Notes under the pieces: generated by a model
Seen by the model: the letters and a program-made list of their open reading frames with translations, nothing else
Database searches by the model: none
What the model was told of the DNA's origin: nothing
Shown: one piece after another, positions 28,099-36,335 of the stretch
Position numbering within the stretch: position 1 is the first letter of the stretch
How the letters are laid out: each line of letters starts with the position of its first letter
Position numbers and translations under genes: made by a program
Assembly: GCA_040902445.1 (NCBI GenBank)
Contig: JBBDXJ010000260.1
Coordinates: 1 to 64,000 of the forward strand
Direction: 5' to 3'
Length of the DNA: 64,000 nucleotides
DNA from: Chryseosolibacter sp040902445
GTDB lineage: Bacteria > Bacteroidota > Bacteroidia > Cytophagales > Cyclobacteriaceae

Positions 28099-29863
28099 CC
28101 GGAGAATGAGAATGCCGCTCCCATTGTTTTTGTTTGTTCTTGTATTGGCCGTCATATCTGCATGGGGATGGTTAGGACCAAATTCAAATTCAGTAACTCA
28201 ATTACCGACCTATTCCACTATTCCTATTGAACAGGCCAGCGGATTTATTGACCAAAACCCATATTTTGCTATCTCGCCCGATGGAAGAACGATTGCTTAC
28301 TGCCATTCTGAAAAAGGCATCATTCTACAAAGTCTCTCGAGTTTCGCAGTAAAGGTTTTACCCGGAACTGAAGGAGCGGATCATGTTACTTTTTCACCCG
28401 ATCAACAATCGCTTGCATTTTTTAAGGAGGGACGAATTTATAAGATTGGCATTACAGGGGTCCCGATAACGCTAGTAGGTTTGACTTCTATGGGTGGCGG
28501 TATCTTGTGGGGCTTAGATGACTATATCTATTACTCAGGAGGTTTGGGATCGGCTGGTATCTGGAGAGTTGTCTCATCAGGTGGTGGAAAATCGGAACAG
28601 ATAACGCAGGTCTATGACAGCCTGAAGGAGAATGGTCATGTCTGGCCCCAGCTATTGTCTGATAAAAAAACGTTGCTGTTTACAGCACTGGGAGCAAGCG
28701 GTGGCCATGAGGATTCGAGGGTAATGATTGAAAATATCGATACACATCAAAGAATAGTGCTCGTTGAAAAAGCGATGTTTGGAAGTGTTCTCTCAAATGG
28801 CAATCTCATTTATGCCACGAATGATGGCTCTGTGTTCACCGTACCTTTTGACGTCGAGACCTTAACGTTCAAAGGGCAGCCTGTAACAATTTTATCCGGA
28901 GTTACTACCGGCACGTGGGGTGGCGCAGCGTTTTTGGCTGTGTCCCGCACTGGTAATTTGGTTTATCTGCCCCGGAATAATCGCCCTTTATTTGTGCTTG
29001 AAGTTCTAGACCGGTCTGGTAAATCGATTTCCGAAGAGACATTGAATAAAACAATCCTCTCAGGAAAGGTAGGACATGGCTGGGGAAATCCGGTTCTGTC
29101 ACCTGCTGGAGATTATCTGGCCATTACAGGCAGGTCTTATGGTGTGCATGATATTTGGTTGCTTAATACTCATTCCTGGGAAGCAGACCGTATTACGTTT
29201 GACATTGCTGAAGATGAGTTTCCGGTCTGGTCTCCTGACGGACGGGCGATCGCATTTACCTCCGCAGAAACGGGAACATCCAGGCGACTGTTTATTAAGA
29301 CTTTGAACGGTGGCTCAAACTCGTTGTTGATAGGAACCTGGCCCCGGCATATTCACTTTTCATCCTGGTCTCCTGATGGAAAATGGCTTGCGGGATATGA
29401 TTTTACTGCTGATGGAATGGATTGCTGGATCGTTTCTGTAGATGGAAAAAAATCCATCGCCGTTGCAACTACACATGCAAATGAAAATTATCTGAAATTT
29501 TCACCCGATGGGAGATGGCTGGCCTTTCAATCCGTTGAAAGCGGACGCCCGGAAATTTATGTGATGTCTTTTCCCTCCATGGAAAACAAGCGTCAGGTTT
29601 CTGTAGATGGTGGAACTCAGCCTGTTTGGGATAGCAGCGGAAAATTCATTTACTATCTTAAGGATGGATTCATGATCGCTCATCCTGTAGAAATAGACAA
29701 TGAATTTAAGAAGGGAAAGCCTCAGCGATTGTTTGCCACTGCCGCATCCGAGTTTGCTGTTTCACCGGATGGAGGCAAGTTCTATGTGAAAAGGCTTAAT
29801 TCAGAAAAAGATTATCAACCGCTGCATCTCGTCACTAACTGGTTTCAGGAGTTTGGAAAATGA
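27998..29863 (+). CDS. Membrane-anchored WD40-like (PD40) propeller, 3' part of the broken TIR-A gene
   Basis: The open frame starts formally at TTG 27998, overlapping the TIR fragment in another frame; ATG codons near 28107-28113 would make a natural start just before the TM segment. The TM (LPLFLFVLVLAVISAWGWLG) is followed by a TolB/PD40 six-blade-type propeller with repeated FSPDG, VSPDG and WSPDG motifs (about residues 80-600). No protease follows. Relatives of this propeller are often joined to kinases or winged-helix inputs. Here the input was the TIR domain. It may be expressed from its own start or be a dead remnant; the long undamaged frame argues for recent breakage or continued use. 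Confidence 0.7.
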   Translation: MHGASKPAHSPDEAPIGINFLRKVASAFSRGKHSRRMRMPLPLFLFVLVLAVISAWGWLGPNSNSVTQLPTYSTIPIEQASGFIDQNPYFAISPDGRTIAYCHSEKGIILQSLSSFAVKVLPGTEGADHVTFSPDQQSLAFFKEGRIYKIGITGVPITLVGLTSMGGGILWGLDDYIYYSGGLGSAGIWRVVSSGGGKSEQITQVYDSLKENGHVWPQLLSDKKTLLFTALGASGGHEDSRVMIENIDTHQRIVLVEKAMFGSVLSNGNLIYATNDGSVFTVPFDVETLTFKGQPVTILSGVTTGTWGGAAFLAVSRTGNLVYLPRNNRPLFVLEVLDRSGKSISEETLNKTILSGKVGHGWGNPVLSPAGDYLAITGRSYGVHDIWLLNTHSWEADRITFDIAEDEFPVWSPDGRAIAFTSAETGTSRRLFIKTLNGGSNSLLIGTWPRHIHFSSWSPDGKWLAGYDFTADGMDCWIVSVDGKKSIAVATTHANENYLKFSPDGRWLAFQSVESGRPEIYVMSFPSMENKRQVSVDGGTQPVWDSSGKFIYYLKDGFMIAHPVEIDNEFKKGKPQRLFATAASEFAVSPDGGKFYVKRLNSEKDYQPLHLVTNWFQEFGK

Positions 29864-30009
29864 AGCATACTTAGGGTGACAATTAAATAGATGCGGCGCG
29901 GGTTCGTTGTTCAACAATACCTTGCGTTGCTGAGCCCGGGCCAGGTCTGCAGCTCTCACTTTTCATAACAAGGAAAAAAATGTAACTTCACCATGGAAAT
30001 CCGCACGTT

Positions 30010-32052
30010 ATGCCCGCCCTCATTCCTGGCTACGAATACGACATCTTCATCAGCTATCGTCACAAAGACAACAAGGGTGATTGTTGGGTAACACAGTTTG
30101 TTGGCGGCTTGCGCAACGAGCTGGAAACCACTTTCAAGGAAGATTTATCTATTTATTTTGACGAGAACCCGCATGATGGTTTATTGGAAAGTCATCAGGT
30201 CTATGAGTCGCTCAAATCAAAACTGAAATGTCTCATCTTCATTCCTATTATTTCTCAAACCTATTGCGACCCCGAAAGTTATGCCTGGAAGCAGGAGTTA
30301 TTGGCCTTCAAAAAATTATCCCATGAGGATGCGTTTGGATTGAAAATCAAATTGGCCAATGGCAATGTTGCCAGTCGCATTCTGCCAGTCCGTATTCATG
30401 AATTGGATGCGCAGGATAAAAAGGTCCTGGAAAATGAACTTGGACCCCTTCGATCCGTTGAGTTTATTTATCAATCACCAGGTGTTAACCGTCCGTTGAT
30501 GCCGTTGGACAACCCCGATAAGAATAACCATGGCACGTTCTATCGCAACCAGCTAAATAAAGTGTCAAACGGAATTAAAGAAATTATCCAAAGCCTGCGA
30601 ACGGATAACTCTTTGCAGATTTCCGTCAATCGAAAACCAGGAAACAGCGGGTCTCAGTTTTCTCTTTCTTCGGAAAAGTCAATTGCCGTGCTTCCCTTTG
30701 TAAATATGAGTAATGACCCGGAACAGGACTACTTCAGCGATGGGATATCCGAAGAGATCATCAACACCCTGGTCCAACTTCCAGACCTCAAGGTTGCAGG
30801 ACGCACTTCTGCCTTCAGTTTTAAAAACAAGAATGAAGACCTTAGGTTTATTGCCGAAAGGTTGAACGTAAATACGATCCTTGAAGGTAGTGTTCGAAAG
30901 TCGGGAAACCGGATCCGGATTACGGCTCAGTTAATTGAAGCTGCGACGGGCTTTCATTTGTGGTCTCAGAAGTTTGACCGTGAGTTAAATGATGTTTTTA
31001 GAATTCAGGACGAAATTGCAAAGGCCATTGTTGATCAACTACAAGTGACCCTTTCCGGTAAACCCGTTGAACCGAAAGAACGATTACAAACTCAAAATGT
31101 CGAGGCCTATCAATTGTACCTGAAAGGCATGGCCTTTTTCTACAAGAGGGGCCTGGACATGTTTGAAGGACTGCGGTGTTTCGAAGCTGCGCTGAAGCTT
31201 GACCCTCATTATGCCCTTGCACTTGTGGGGGTAGCCGATACATACACCATGCTCTGTTTCCATAGTTACATGGCGCCGGAGGAAGTTTGGCCAAAGGCTA
31301 TTGAGGCAGCCACACAGGCCCTTGAATTAGGGCCCGACCTGGCTGAGTCACATTGTGCCAATGCTACTATTGCTTTGCTTTATGAGCGAAATTGGAAGAA
31401 AGCCGAGTCCGAATATAAAAGGGCGCTGGAACTTAACCCGCGTTATTTACAGGCTCGTTGCTGGTACGCATTTTTTTACCTTGCCGGTGTGCGGGGCGAC
31501 AATGAAGAGGCTTTAAAGCAGGCCAGGCTATCCGTGGAGAATGACCCAATGTCTGCATATGCATATGTCATACTTTGTATTATCAGTTCAATGGCAAAGC
31601 TTCACGATGAAGCTGTCGAGGCTGCGTTAAAGGCCGTTGAGTACGATCCTGACGCATTTACACCCTGGAATTGGCTAGGTAATAGTTACCATTGGTCAGG
31701 GAATCTGCCGGCCGCCCTTAAGCCATTCAATCGGGCTCTTGAAATTTCAGGAAGGCACAACTGGACACTTACCTCACTGGTTGTAACGTATGCCGAGGGC
31801 AACCATATGAGGGAGGCGAATGTCATCTACAATGAACTACTTACAAAATCAAAACTGAGTTTCGTATCACCCACTTTATTAGCTATTGCTTCCGCGGCGT
31901 TGGGCAAAAATGAGGAAGCCATCCGCTATTCGCGACAGGCTTATGACCGTCATGATCCCTTTCAGGTTATCTCTTCGAATTCCTGGCCAGACAGCCAAAA
32001 GCTTTGCAGCCTGCCTGAATACAACGCGATCCTAAAGCTTCTCGCATTCTGA
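30010..32052 (+). CDS. TIR-TolB_N-TPR protein, intact (TIR-B)
   Basis: 680 residues with no signal peptide or TM, so cytosolic. The TIR domain (about 1-205) begins GYEYDIFISYRHKDN and has the box SQTYCDPESYAWKQEL with the predicted catalytic Glu96. A TolB_N/FlgO-like domain (about 222-345) contains EKSIAVLPFVNMS, EQDYFSDGISEEI and the GSVRKSGNRIRITAQLI strand. TPR-like helices fill 355-680. In other proteins the TolB_N-TPR module commonly follows class III adenylate cyclases or winged-helix domains. Here TIR takes that position. Bacterial TIR domains often consume NAD or make cyclic ADP-ribose signals, so this may be an NADase-type signalling enzyme (inference). Confidence 0.85.
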   Translation: MPALIPGYEYDIFISYRHKDNKGDCWVTQFVGGLRNELETTFKEDLSIYFDENPHDGLLESHQVYESLKSKLKCLIFIPIISQTYCDPESYAWKQELLAFKKLSHEDAFGLKIKLANGNVASRILPVRIHELDAQDKKVLENELGPLRSVEFIYQSPGVNRPLMPLDNPDKNNHGTFYRNQLNKVSNGIKEIIQSLRTDNSLQISVNRKPGNSGSQFSLSSEKSIAVLPFVNMSNDPEQDYFSDGISEEIINTLVQLPDLKVAGRTSAFSFKNKNEDLRFIAERLNVNTILEGSVRKSGNRIRITAQLIEAATGFHLWSQKFDRELNDVFRIQDEIAKAIVDQLQVTLSGKPVEPKERLQTQNVEAYQLYLKGMAFFYKRGLDMFEGLRCFEAALKLDPHYALALVGVADTYTMLCFHSYMAPEEVWPKAIEAATQALELGPDLAESHCANATIALLYERNWKKAESEYKRALELNPRYLQARCWYAFFYLAGVRGDNEEALKQARLSVENDPMSAYAYVILCIISSMAKLHDEAVEAALKAVEYDPDAFTPWNWLGNSYHWSGNLPAALKPFNRALEISGRHNWTLTSLVVTYAEGNHMREANVIYNELLTKSKLSFVSPTLLAIASAALGKNEEAIRYSRQAYDRHDPFQVISSNSWPDSQKLCSLPEYNAILKLLAF

Positions 32053-32205
32053 TGATTTCGATCCGGAATCAATTCAAAAATAATTCTCACGCCTGGAATT
32101 ACCATTCAAAAATTCTTGTGGTGGTTGCTTTTTAGAGAAAATTGGTGCATTTTCAACAACTAATACTCTTCTTAATTCATTGTCGGATTTTCAGATCGTA
32201 TCGCT

Positions 32206-33315
32206 ATGCCCTTATACATGGATTTTCACAAAATCGCCGGCCTCACTATCGAGGATGTAAAAAAAGCGCATATGGCTGACCTTTCAGTGCAGGAGCAATA
32301 TGGCGTGAAGTACCATCAATTTTGGTTGAACCAGGAAGCTGGCACTATCTTCTGCCTGACCGAAGGACCAGACATGAAAACCTGTGAAATGGTTCACCGC
32401 CTCGCTCATGGCAACGTTGCCTGTGCCATGACCGAGGTTGAGTCAGGATATTACAAAGTATTTATGGGTGAAGGACATCAGGTCGATCATGGCATTGTAC
32501 GGAATGAGGACGGTTCTATGGACTTAGGTTACAGAAGTATCCTCGTTGTCACCATTCAGGACCTTGCAAAGGCAAATGGTTCTGGAGATTTAGACAAACT
32601 GCAAACTCCGGTTAAGGCGAGAAAACTGGTTTTACAAAAGATTGATCAATTCAATGGACGAAAAGTAAAATGGGTAACTGATGACAGCCTTACCGGTGTT
32701 TTCAATGATGTGACCCAGGCAGTGAGGTGTGCACGCTGTATCCGGAATGAACTTCTTGCCAATAACCCGAAGGTTGTCTTTAGAGTCGGACTGAGCGTAG
32801 GTCAGCCTGTGACGGAAAATGGAGAATTTTTTACAAATGCCCTCACGTTGGCACACCGGATAAGTAATATTGCCTTGGAAAATCAAATACTCATTTCATC
32901 TTTGGCAGGGGATCTTTGTAATGATGATGAGCTTACAGATAACGATCCATTTATCAGATCACTCAGCTCATCAGAAGAAAATTTCATATCAAATCTTCTG
33001 AAGATTACGGAAGACAATCTGGCTAATGAGACATTCACTATCGAAGACCTGTGCCACGACATCGGGGTAAGCCGGCCCCAGCTCTACCGGAAAATCACAA
33101 CGCTCACAGGAAGGTCGCCCAATGATTTGCTAAGAGACCTTCGGATGGATAAAGCACTCACCTTGCTTAAAAGGAAAACCGGGAACATTTCTGAAATAGC
33201 ACTTGAAGTTGGTTATAAGAGCCCGTCTTATTTTGCCCGGTGCTTCGCTAAAAAATTTGGATGCACTCCTTCCCGGTTTACAGCGGTAGTTTCTCATGCC
33301 GGTACCACAGTATAG
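32206..33315 (+). CDS. AraC-type regulator with DUF4242 and degenerate cyclase-like domain
   Basis: 369 residues. The N-terminal 85 residues read as DUF4242 (MPLYMDFHKIAGLTIEDV, then EGPDMKTCEMVHRLAHG), a small ferredoxin-like domain sometimes linked to nickel binding. Residues 120-240 resemble a degenerate class III cyclase (KIDQFNGRKVKWVTDDSLTG, then FRVGLSVGQPV). The C-terminal 100 residues are an AraC double helix-turn-helix (YRKITTLTGRSPNDLLRDLR, EIALEVGYKSPSYFARCF). It most likely controls the FAD oxidoreductase and truncated haemoglobin genes downstream, or itself (inference). It is the second cyclase-like but apparently non-catalytic domain within the TIR island. Confidence 0.82.
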   Translation: MPLYMDFHKIAGLTIEDVKKAHMADLSVQEQYGVKYHQFWLNQEAGTIFCLTEGPDMKTCEMVHRLAHGNVACAMTEVESGYYKVFMGEGHQVDHGIVRNEDGSMDLGYRSILVVTIQDLAKANGSGDLDKLQTPVKARKLVLQKIDQFNGRKVKWVTDDSLTGVFNDVTQAVRCARCIRNELLANNPKVVFRVGLSVGQPVTENGEFFTNALTLAHRISNIALENQILISSLAGDLCNDDELTDNDPFIRSLSSSEENFISNLLKITEDNLANETFTIEDLCHDIGVSRPQLYRKITTLTGRSPNDLLRDLRMDKALTLLKRKTGNISEIALEVGYKSPSYFARCFAKKFGCTPSRFTAVVSHAGTTV

Positions 33316-33410
33316 GTATCGTTGAACAAAATGTCCTATCAATTGAATAGATACTGCTAGACCGACACAGAATTCCATACCATCTTTGTTTCAGCCTAAA
33401 TCCAACTAAT

Positions 33411-34829
33411 ATGAGCACCGAAATCCTGAAAAAAAAATCCAGCACGGCTTTAGTTAATGAGGATATCATAAAAAAATTTAAGGAAAGCATTCGCGGTACA
33501 TTGATTAGTTCGCAAGACCCTTCTTATGACGAAGAGCGAAGTGTCTACAATAGTATGATCGATAAGTATCCAGCCCTGATTCTAAAATGCAGAGACGTTG
33601 CTGACGTGATTGCTGCTGTGAATTTCGGAAAAGATCAAAAGCTCCTTCTCGCCATACGAGGTGGGGGCCATAACGCCGCTGGACTCGGAGTTTGTGATGG
33701 AGGGCTAGTGATTGATCTTTCTCTCATGAAAGGAATCCGGATAGATTTGAAAGCAAACACAGTCCGGGTGGAAGGTGGCTGCATATTGGCGGATATCGAC
33801 CACGCTACGCAGCCGTTTGGCAAAGCCATTCCCAGTGGTGTCATCGGTACCACCGGCATCGCTGGACTTACTCTCGGAGGTGGCATCGGTCATCTCGCAA
33901 GAAAATACGGCCTTGCGATCGATAGCCTTCTCGAGGCGGACGTCGTTCTTGCCGATGGAAGCCTGGTGACGACAAGCGAGACTGAAAACAAAGATCTCTT
34001 CTGGGCCATTCGCGGAGGAGGCGGAAATTTCGGAGTGGTCACTTCGTTTCTGTTCCGGATGCATGAAGCCGGAACAATTTATGGAGGACCCACCCTGTGG
34101 CATATTGAGCATGCGGAGGAAATCATGCGGTTCTACCGCGATTTCATTTTGAAAGCGCCCACGGATGTGTATTGTTATTTCGCTTTCGTCACTGTCCCGC
34201 CTGTTCCGATGTTTCCGGAAGAATTTCATCTTAACAAAATGTGTGCTCTTTTGTGGTGTAATGTGGGTGATCATAAAAAAGGCGCCCGGGCCGTACAGGT
34301 ATTCCGTGATTTTAAAAAACCGGACTTGGATTATGCAGGCCCTCTTCCGTATGCTGCCATGCAGGGCCTCTTTGATGCTTTATATCCAAAAGGCCTGCAA
34401 TGGTATTGGAAGGCCGACTTTGTAAAAGAGCTTTCTGATAAAGCAATCAAGATCAATGTGAAATACGCCAACAACCTGCCGTCGACACATTCAACGATGC
34501 ACCTCTATCCGATCAATGGCGCATGTCACCAAAAGAAGAATAGGGATACCGCATTCAGCTACCGTGATGCTAACTGGGCCCAGGTAATTGTTGGCGTCGA
34601 CCCCGACCCTGCAAACAGACAAAAAATATCCTCCTGGGCCAAAGAGTATTGGGAAGCCCTGCACCCTTTCTCTGCCGGTGGCGCTTATATCAATTTTATG
34701 ATGGAAGAAGGACAGGAAAGAATAAAGGCTTCCTACCGGGATAATTATGAACGTCTGGTCAAGATAAAAACCAAATACGATCCGGATAATTTGTTCAGGG
34801 TCAACCAAAACATAAAACCCTCAAACTGA
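33411..34829 (+). CDS. FAD-binding berberine-bridge-type oxidoreductase
   Basis: 472 residues with no signal peptide. The PCMH-type FAD domain carries IRGGGHNAAG, whose His is the usual covalent flavin site, followed by GTTGIAGLTLGGGIG and IRGGGGNFGVVTSF. The Cys that makes a second flavin link in bicovalent members is absent from the GVIGTTG segment, so attachment is probably through His alone. The BBE motif closes the protein (YDPDNLFRVNQNI). Relatives oxidise sugars, polyphenols or alkaloid-like substrates; the substrate here is unknown. It sits between the AraC regulator and a truncated haemoglobin, probably in one unit. Confidence 0.87.
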   Translation: MSTEILKKKSSTALVNEDIIKKFKESIRGTLISSQDPSYDEERSVYNSMIDKYPALILKCRDVADVIAAVNFGKDQKLLLAIRGGGHNAAGLGVCDGGLVIDLSLMKGIRIDLKANTVRVEGGCILADIDHATQPFGKAIPSGVIGTTGIAGLTLGGGIGHLARKYGLAIDSLLEADVVLADGSLVTTSETENKDLFWAIRGGGGNFGVVTSFLFRMHEAGTIYGGPTLWHIEHAEEIMRFYRDFILKAPTDVYCYFAFVTVPPVPMFPEEFHLNKMCALLWCNVGDHKKGARAVQVFRDFKKPDLDYAGPLPYAAMQGLFDALYPKGLQWYWKADFVKELSDKAIKINVKYANNLPSTHSTMHLYPINGACHQKKNRDTAFSYRDANWAQVIVGVDPDPANRQKISSWAKEYWEALHPFSAGGAYINFMMEEGQERIKASYRDNYERLVKIKTKYDPDNLFRVNQNIKPSN

Positions 34830-34907
34830 ATTTCCCTGATATCTGTCGGCATGCAAGCTGCCATAGTCATGAACAAAATTAAATCACTCACTTAAAGCTT
34901 ATACGTT

Positions 34908-35291
34908 ATGGAAAAAGTTCAAATTACGACCAAAACCACAACCCTCTACGAAAGGTTGGGAGGTGAAGCAAAAGTCAGGAAAATTGTCAATGATGCGCTT
35001 GACAAAAATTACAACAACCCCATTATCGGCCATCATTTCAAAAAAGTGGATATGAAGAAGCTGAAGCAATTAGTATTTGAGTTTTTCTCCATGGGAACCG
35101 GTGGCCCGCATAAATATACCGGCCGTGATATGCCTACATCACATGCCAGCCTTAATATCACCGAAGATGATTTCCAGAAATCGAACATTGATGTTACACT
35201 GGCTCTACAAGAGAATGGAGTTGGTGAATCGGAAATTAATGAAGTGATATCTATTCTGGATTCAATGAAAAGGGATGTTATCAGGGCGTGA
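34908..35291 (+). CDS. Group 1 truncated haemoglobin
   Basis: 127 residues, typical for the family. The start matches the trHb pattern LYERLGGEAKVRKIV. GTGGPHKYTGRDM is followed by PTSHASLNIT, whose His is the proximal haem ligand. These proteins bind O2 or NO and often protect against nitrosative stress. The gene follows the FAD oxidoreductase by 78 bp and ends before a strong hairpin terminator. Its pairing with a flavoprotein suggests a redox or NO-related unit (inference). Confidence 0.93.
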   Translation: MEKVQITTKTTTLYERLGGEAKVRKIVNDALDKNYNNPIIGHHFKKVDMKKLKQLVFEFFSMGTGGPHKYTGRDMPTSHASLNITEDDFQKSNIDVTLALQENGVGESEINEVISILDSMKRDVIRA

Positions 35292-35416
35292 TCAAAAATC
35301 CCAACACCTCCCTGGTTGGTAAATTTTTCGCAAAGGCACTGGTATGACCGCTAAGGCGGCTGACCGGTATTGCGCAGGCATTACTTACTGCATTGAAAAG
35401 GTGAATTTAAAAATCA

Positions 35417-35455
35417 AAAAAGCAGGATTTTGCTATCGCAGTAATCCTGCTTTTT
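35417..35455 (+). terminator. Intrinsic terminator after the truncated haemoglobin gene
   Basis: A perfect 13-bp stem (35417-35429 with 35443-35455) and a 13-nt loop end in a T-run on the plus strand (35451-35455). The A-run on the other arm would also allow termination on the minus strand. The rest of the 454-bp gap to 35746 shows no gene. Confidence 0.85.
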
Positions 35456-35745
35456 CATGTTTGCAGGGGGATTGATATAAGGAACATAGTTTAGTATCCA
35501 CTTATGCATTGAGAATTATTTATCCGGGTTGCGATATTGACATCTCCATCTGCGACTCAGGAACAAACTACCGTTCAGGCTGGGGGTCACTTTTATTCAT
35601 TTGCGGGAAAATTCACAAGGGTATTAAAAGACTATACTCACGAGTCATGTCTGCCTGAGTATGCAAATTTCTTGAGTATTACAATTTATACTCCCCATTC
35701 GGTCGTTACAGATAAATTTTGTATATTCGATTTTAAGCCCCCGGT

Positions 35746-36297
35746 ATGCCCGCACTGATTCCCGGCTACGAATACGACATCTTCATCAGCTATCGGCAAA
35801 AAGATAACAAGTACGATGGATGGGTGACCGAATTTGTGGCCAACCTAAAGAAAGAACTTGATGCTACATTGAAGGAAGAACTTTCTGTTTACTTTGATGA
35901 AAATCTGAATGATGGCCTACTGGAAAGTCACAACGTTGATAAGAGCCTGGAGGGCAAACTAAAATGTTTGATCTTTATTCCAATTATTTCTCAAACGTAT
36001 TGTGACCCTGCCAGCTTTGCGTGGCATAGCGAGCTTCTGGGATTTCGGGATTTGTCCGTGCATGATAATTTTGGTTTGGACATCAGACTCATCAATGGAA
36101 ATGTGACATGTCGTATTCTTCCGGTCAGAATTCATGACCTGGATGCTGACGACAAATTACTTTTTGAAAAGGAAACCGGGGGAGTGCTTAGGCCTATCGA
36201 TTTTATTTTTAAGTCGGCGGTGTTAACCGTCCACTCCGGGCAAAAGATGACGACTTTAAAGAAATTACACACACGGCGTTTTATCGGGATCAGATAA
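35746..36297 (+). pseudogene. TIR domain separated from its effector by a one-base frameshift (TIR-C, 5' part)
   Basis: Residues 1-157 align with the other TIR paralogues, including GYEYDIFISYRQKDN and SFAWHSELLGF with predicted catalytic Glu96. Near 36214-36219 the reading frame departs. In the -1 frame the sequence continues as the conserved GVNRPLR...DD segment and YRDQINKVANAIRNII, in frame with the gene at 36336. A single lost base is the simplest explanation. The heptamer TTTAAAG at 36255-36261, in phase as T TTA AAG and inside the overlap of the two frames, is a possible slippage site. Confidence 0.75.
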
Positions 36298-36335
36298 ACA
36301 AGGTAGCGAATGCCATCCGCAATATCATCGTTGCA

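Noticed and set aside
29880..30009. Possible structured RNA or tRNA upstream of TIR-B
   Set aside because: No cloverleaf or T-loop consensus could be built from the sequence.
35537..35758. Possible 73-residue gene before TIR-C
   Set aside because: It overlaps the well-supported TIR start, has no recognisable motif and lies in the leader.
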